A stretch of DNA of 64,000 bases from Cichorium intybus (Eukaryota; Streptophyta; Magnoliopsida; Asterales; Asteraceae), in assembly GCA_023525715.1 (NCBI GenBank), contig CM042017.1, forward strand, positions 74,789,666 to 74,853,665, given 5' to 3'. A program made the translations under genes and the position numbers. The notes under the pieces are model-generated. The model saw only the letters and a program-made list of their open reading frames with translations. It ran no database searches and was not told where the DNA came from. Positions 61,339-64,000 of this stretch are shown here, piece by piece (positions within the stretch are counted from its first letter, which is position 1; every line of letters begins with the position of its first letter).

Positions 61339-61947
61339 TTACTAAATAGAACCTTGCTAAAATTTTGTATTTGGCACCGTAGTGTGAGAATTGTTCTCAA
61401 ACAAGAAAAGAAAGAATATGTTCTCAATGAACCACTTCCAGAAGAGCCCCCTGCCATTCCTAAGCCCGCACACGATGCATGGCTTAAAAAGATGGATGAT
61501 TCCATCGATGCATCATGCCTCATGTTGGCAACAATGATTCCCGACCTTCAGAAGGATTTGGAGAATCATTCAGCCTATGACATGATTCATCAACTAAAGG
61601 AAATGTTCCAACAACTTGCAAGAACGGAAAGATTCGAAACTGTTCGGGTTTTCCATGCTTGCAAGATGGAGGATGGGCAGTCGGCAAGCTCTTATGTGCT
61701 CAAAATGAAGAGTCACATTGATCATTTGGCACGTCTTGGAGTTGTGATGCCCGAAGAGCTAGCAACGGATATGATCCTTAACTCCTTGACAAAGTCCTTT
61801 GATCCTTTTATCATGAATTTTAACATGAATGGTTTAAACAAGACTATCCCGGAATTACATGGGATGCTAATTACCGCGGAAAAGAATCTGCCTAAGAAAA
61901 ACCACTCAAGTTCTCATGATCAAGGAAGGTGGTACAAAGAGAACTAG
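61339..61947 (+). pseudogene. Copia gag (UBN2-type), 5'-truncated
   Basis: The frame is open from about 61330 but has no ATG before the conserved part (WHRSVRIVLKQEKKEYVLNE...). It continues through the gag domain (CLMLATMIPDLQKDLE, YDMIHQLKEMFQQLARTERF, HACKMEDGQ, LELATDMILNSL-like block) and ends at 61947 by frameshift before the zinc knuckle. Roughly 20 N-terminal residues expected for the family are missing. Confidence 0.85.
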
Positions 61948-62533
61948 ACCAGAACACCCCACCAACTCCAAGGGCAAGGGGAAAGCAATAGCTTTCAAAG
62001 GTAAGGGCAAGAAAGTTGTCCAACCTTCCCATTCGCCCAAGAAGAAGGCAAAGGTTGCCAAAGAAGATACATGCTTTGAATGTGGCAAAGCTGGGCATTG
62101 GAAAAGAAATTGCCCTACCTATCTTGCGGAGTTGAAGAAGAAGAAGGCCGGTGAAGGCACTTCAGGTATCTATGTGATAGACCTAGAACTTTATAATTTA
62201 TCTCCTAACACATGGGTATTTGATACTGGTTGTGGAACTCACATATGTAATATGTTACAGGGGTTCAAAAGGAGTAAGCGACTGAAGGCTAATGAGGTAG
62301 TACTTCGGGTTGGAAACAATGCAAGAGTTGCAGTGGATTCAATTGGAAGTTTCGATTTATTACTACCTAATGGCTTGTGTATGACATTGATGAATGTTTA
62401 CTATGTTCCTAGCTTGACTAGGAATATTATTTCAGTTGTTAAATTAAGACAATGTGGATTTGATCTTTCCTTTAATAATGATGATATTTGTGTTTACAAA
62501 AATAATGTATTCTTTTTGAGGCTAGGCCTTTAA
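61916..62533 (+). pseudogene. Copia zinc knuckle and protease
   Basis: In the frame after the first shift: a Lys/Gly-rich stretch, CX2CX4HX4C (CFECGKAGHWKRNC) and the aspartic protease region with WVFDTGCGTHICN (DTG active site) and NVYYVPSLTRNIISV. It ends at a stop at 62531-62533 because of a second small indel; the next frame continues the same polyprotein. Confidence 0.88.
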
Positions 62534-62539
62534 ATGGAA

Positions 62540-63999
62540 TTTATGAAGTAAACCTTGATGAAAAGACTAACCATAGCTCTTTATACCATACTTTCACTAA
62601 GAAACCCAAATTTGATTTGAGTCAAACCTATCTATGGCATTGTCGCCTTGGGCATATAAACAAGAATCGCATATCCCAACTTCAAAAGAGTGGACTTTTG
62701 AAGGCAAATGAGAATGACTCATTTGATATATGTGAATCTTGTTTACATGGCAAGATGACTAAAGCTCCTTTCTCCGGAACCAATGAGAGAGCAAAGGACT
62801 TGTTAGGAATCATACATACGGATGTATGTGGTCCTTTCAAGCCAATGACTAGATATGGTGAAAGATATTTCATCACCTTCACTGACGACTTTAGTCGTTT
62901 TGGATATGTTTATTTGATTAAACATAAACATGAGGCGTTTGAAATGTTCAAAACGTTTCAAAGTGAAGTGGAAAATCAACTCAACAAAACAATTAAAGTT
63001 CTTCGTTCTGATAGAGGAGGTGAGTACTTAAGTACAAACTTTATGGATCATCTTAAGACTTGTGGAATTGTTTCACAACTTACTCCACCTGGAACACCAC
63101 AACATAATGGTGTGTCTGAGAAGCGGAACCGAACACTATTGGATATGGTTCGATCCATGATGAGTAGAAGTACTCTACCTTTATCATTTTGGGGTTATGC
63201 TTTACAAACAGCTGCTCGTCTCCTAAATATGGCACCTACTAAAAAGGTAGATAAAACACCTTATGAGATATGGCATGGAAGGGTTCCATCTTTATCCTAT
63301 CTAAAGGTATGGGGTTGTGAAGCTTATGTTAGACAAGAAGCTTCAAATAAATTAGAACCCCGTTCAACTAAATGTATCTTTGTAGGGTATCCGAAAGATT
63401 GTCTTGGATACTATTTCTACAATCCCATCGAGAATAAAATATTTATTTCTCGAAAAGCTGAATTCCTAGAAAACAAGTTTCTGACGGAAGAGGCTAGTGG
63501 GAGGTTTGTGGAACTTGAGGAACTTCAGGAACCACAACCTGATACACAAGAAGTTGAATCTAGCATTCAACAAGAAATTGTTGAACCTGAACAAACGGTT
63601 GATCAGGAACAAATTGTAACACAAACTGTTCACAAATCTGGTAGGGTTCGAATTGAACCAGAAAGGTATGGTTACCTTTTGATGGAAGAGGAATGTTATA
63701 CGATAGATTCTGATGAACCCGTCAACTATCAGAGTGCAATATCAGATTCTGAATCTGATAAATGGCTTGAGGCCATGAACACTGAGATGCAATCCATGCA
63801 CGATAATCAAGTTTGGAACTTGGTTAATATTCCTACCAATTGTAAGACTGTTGGGAACAAATGGATTAAAGCAAGCGTCTCGAACATGGAACATCCGTTT
63901 TGATCAAAAGATTACAAGTTTTGGATTCATCAAAAATGAGGATGACTCCTGTGTTTACAAGAAAGCTAGTGGGAGCATTGTCATAATCCTAGTATTGTA
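62540..63999 (+). pseudogene. Copia integrase and truncated RT
   Basis: Integrase with the zinc-binding HHCC motif (WHCRLGHINKNRISQ ... CESCLHGKM) and DDE residues (HTDVCGPF, RSDRGGEYLS, HNGVSEKRNRT), then the linker KSGRVRIEPERYGYLL and the RT start (WLEAMNTEMQSMHDNQVWNL). After GNKWIK (about 63870) the sequence jumps to a later RT block (RTWNIRFDQKI...) in a different frame, so about 100 residues of RT, with part of the palm, are deleted. The window ends before the catalytic YVDD. Confidence 0.88.
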
Positions 64000-64000
64000 T

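Larger units (their letters stand above)
57927..64000 (+). mobile_element. Ty1/copia element, 5' part (runs off the window)
   Basis: 5' LTR, PBS, long leader, gag, protease and integrase in copia order (integrase before RT), followed by a deleted RT. The 3' LTR is outside the window, so age and target duplication cannot be judged. Two frameshifts, a missing gag start and the RT deletion show it is dead. Style is that of TNT1-94-like plant copia elements. Confidence 0.9.

Overview
This is plant nuclear DNA: AT-rich, intron-containing genes, and dense layers of LTR retrotransposons, Mutator/hAT/Helitron-type DNA elements and long (TA)n arrays. The coding style and repeats suggest a eudicot with a large, repeat-rich genome. 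Asteraceae is my guess from the look of the LTRs, not something the sequence proves. About three quarters of the window is recognisable mobile DNA.

Layout. 1-5.2 kb: an apparently intact four-exon protein phosphatase 2C gene (minus strand) whose introns hold several fold-back elements. 5.2-7.1 kb: a 1.88-kb Mutator-like element with 308-bp terminal inverted repeats and a perfect 9-bp target duplication, carrying gene-like filler. 7.5-17.2 kb: a nearly complete, young Ty3/gypsy chromovirus (Gypsy-A); its gag-protease and RT-integrase frames are split by one in-frame TAA. 17-24 kb: AT-rich DNA with a broken gene fragment resembling the C-terminal half of a plant DnaJ protein, and a Helitron-like 3' end against a (TA)n array.

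24.0-36.8 kb is the most interesting part. A solo LTR (target duplication catac) was split by a younger three-LTR gypsy element (target duplication tacac). In that element most of gag-pol is replaced by a three-exon RWP-RK transcription-factor gene, antisense to the element and preceded by an 83-bp minisatellite. The retroelement keeps a gag start on the PBS side and the integrase C-terminus plus chromodomain on the PPT side.

37.8-40.8 kb: a non-autonomous hAT element (8-bp target duplication) split by a solo LTR (5-bp duplication tagcg). A second, inverted hAT copy at 53.8-54.7 kb lacks the LTR and so gives the empty site. 41-51 kb: TIR elements, Helitron-like ends and a truncated NPF (nitrate/peptide transporter family) gene, punctuated by long (TA)n arrays. 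52.4-57.9 kb: a decayed gypsy element (Gypsy-E) related to Gypsy-A and holding the second hAT copy. 57.9-64 kb: the 5' part of a decayed Ty1/copia element that runs off the window.

Only the PP2C gene and possibly the RWP-RK gene look capable of making full host proteins. The window reads as a stratigraphy of insertions that can be ordered by target duplications and nesting. Diverged LTR families in it share several conserved sequence modules and arrays of odd-length palindromes that I cannot assign to a known function.
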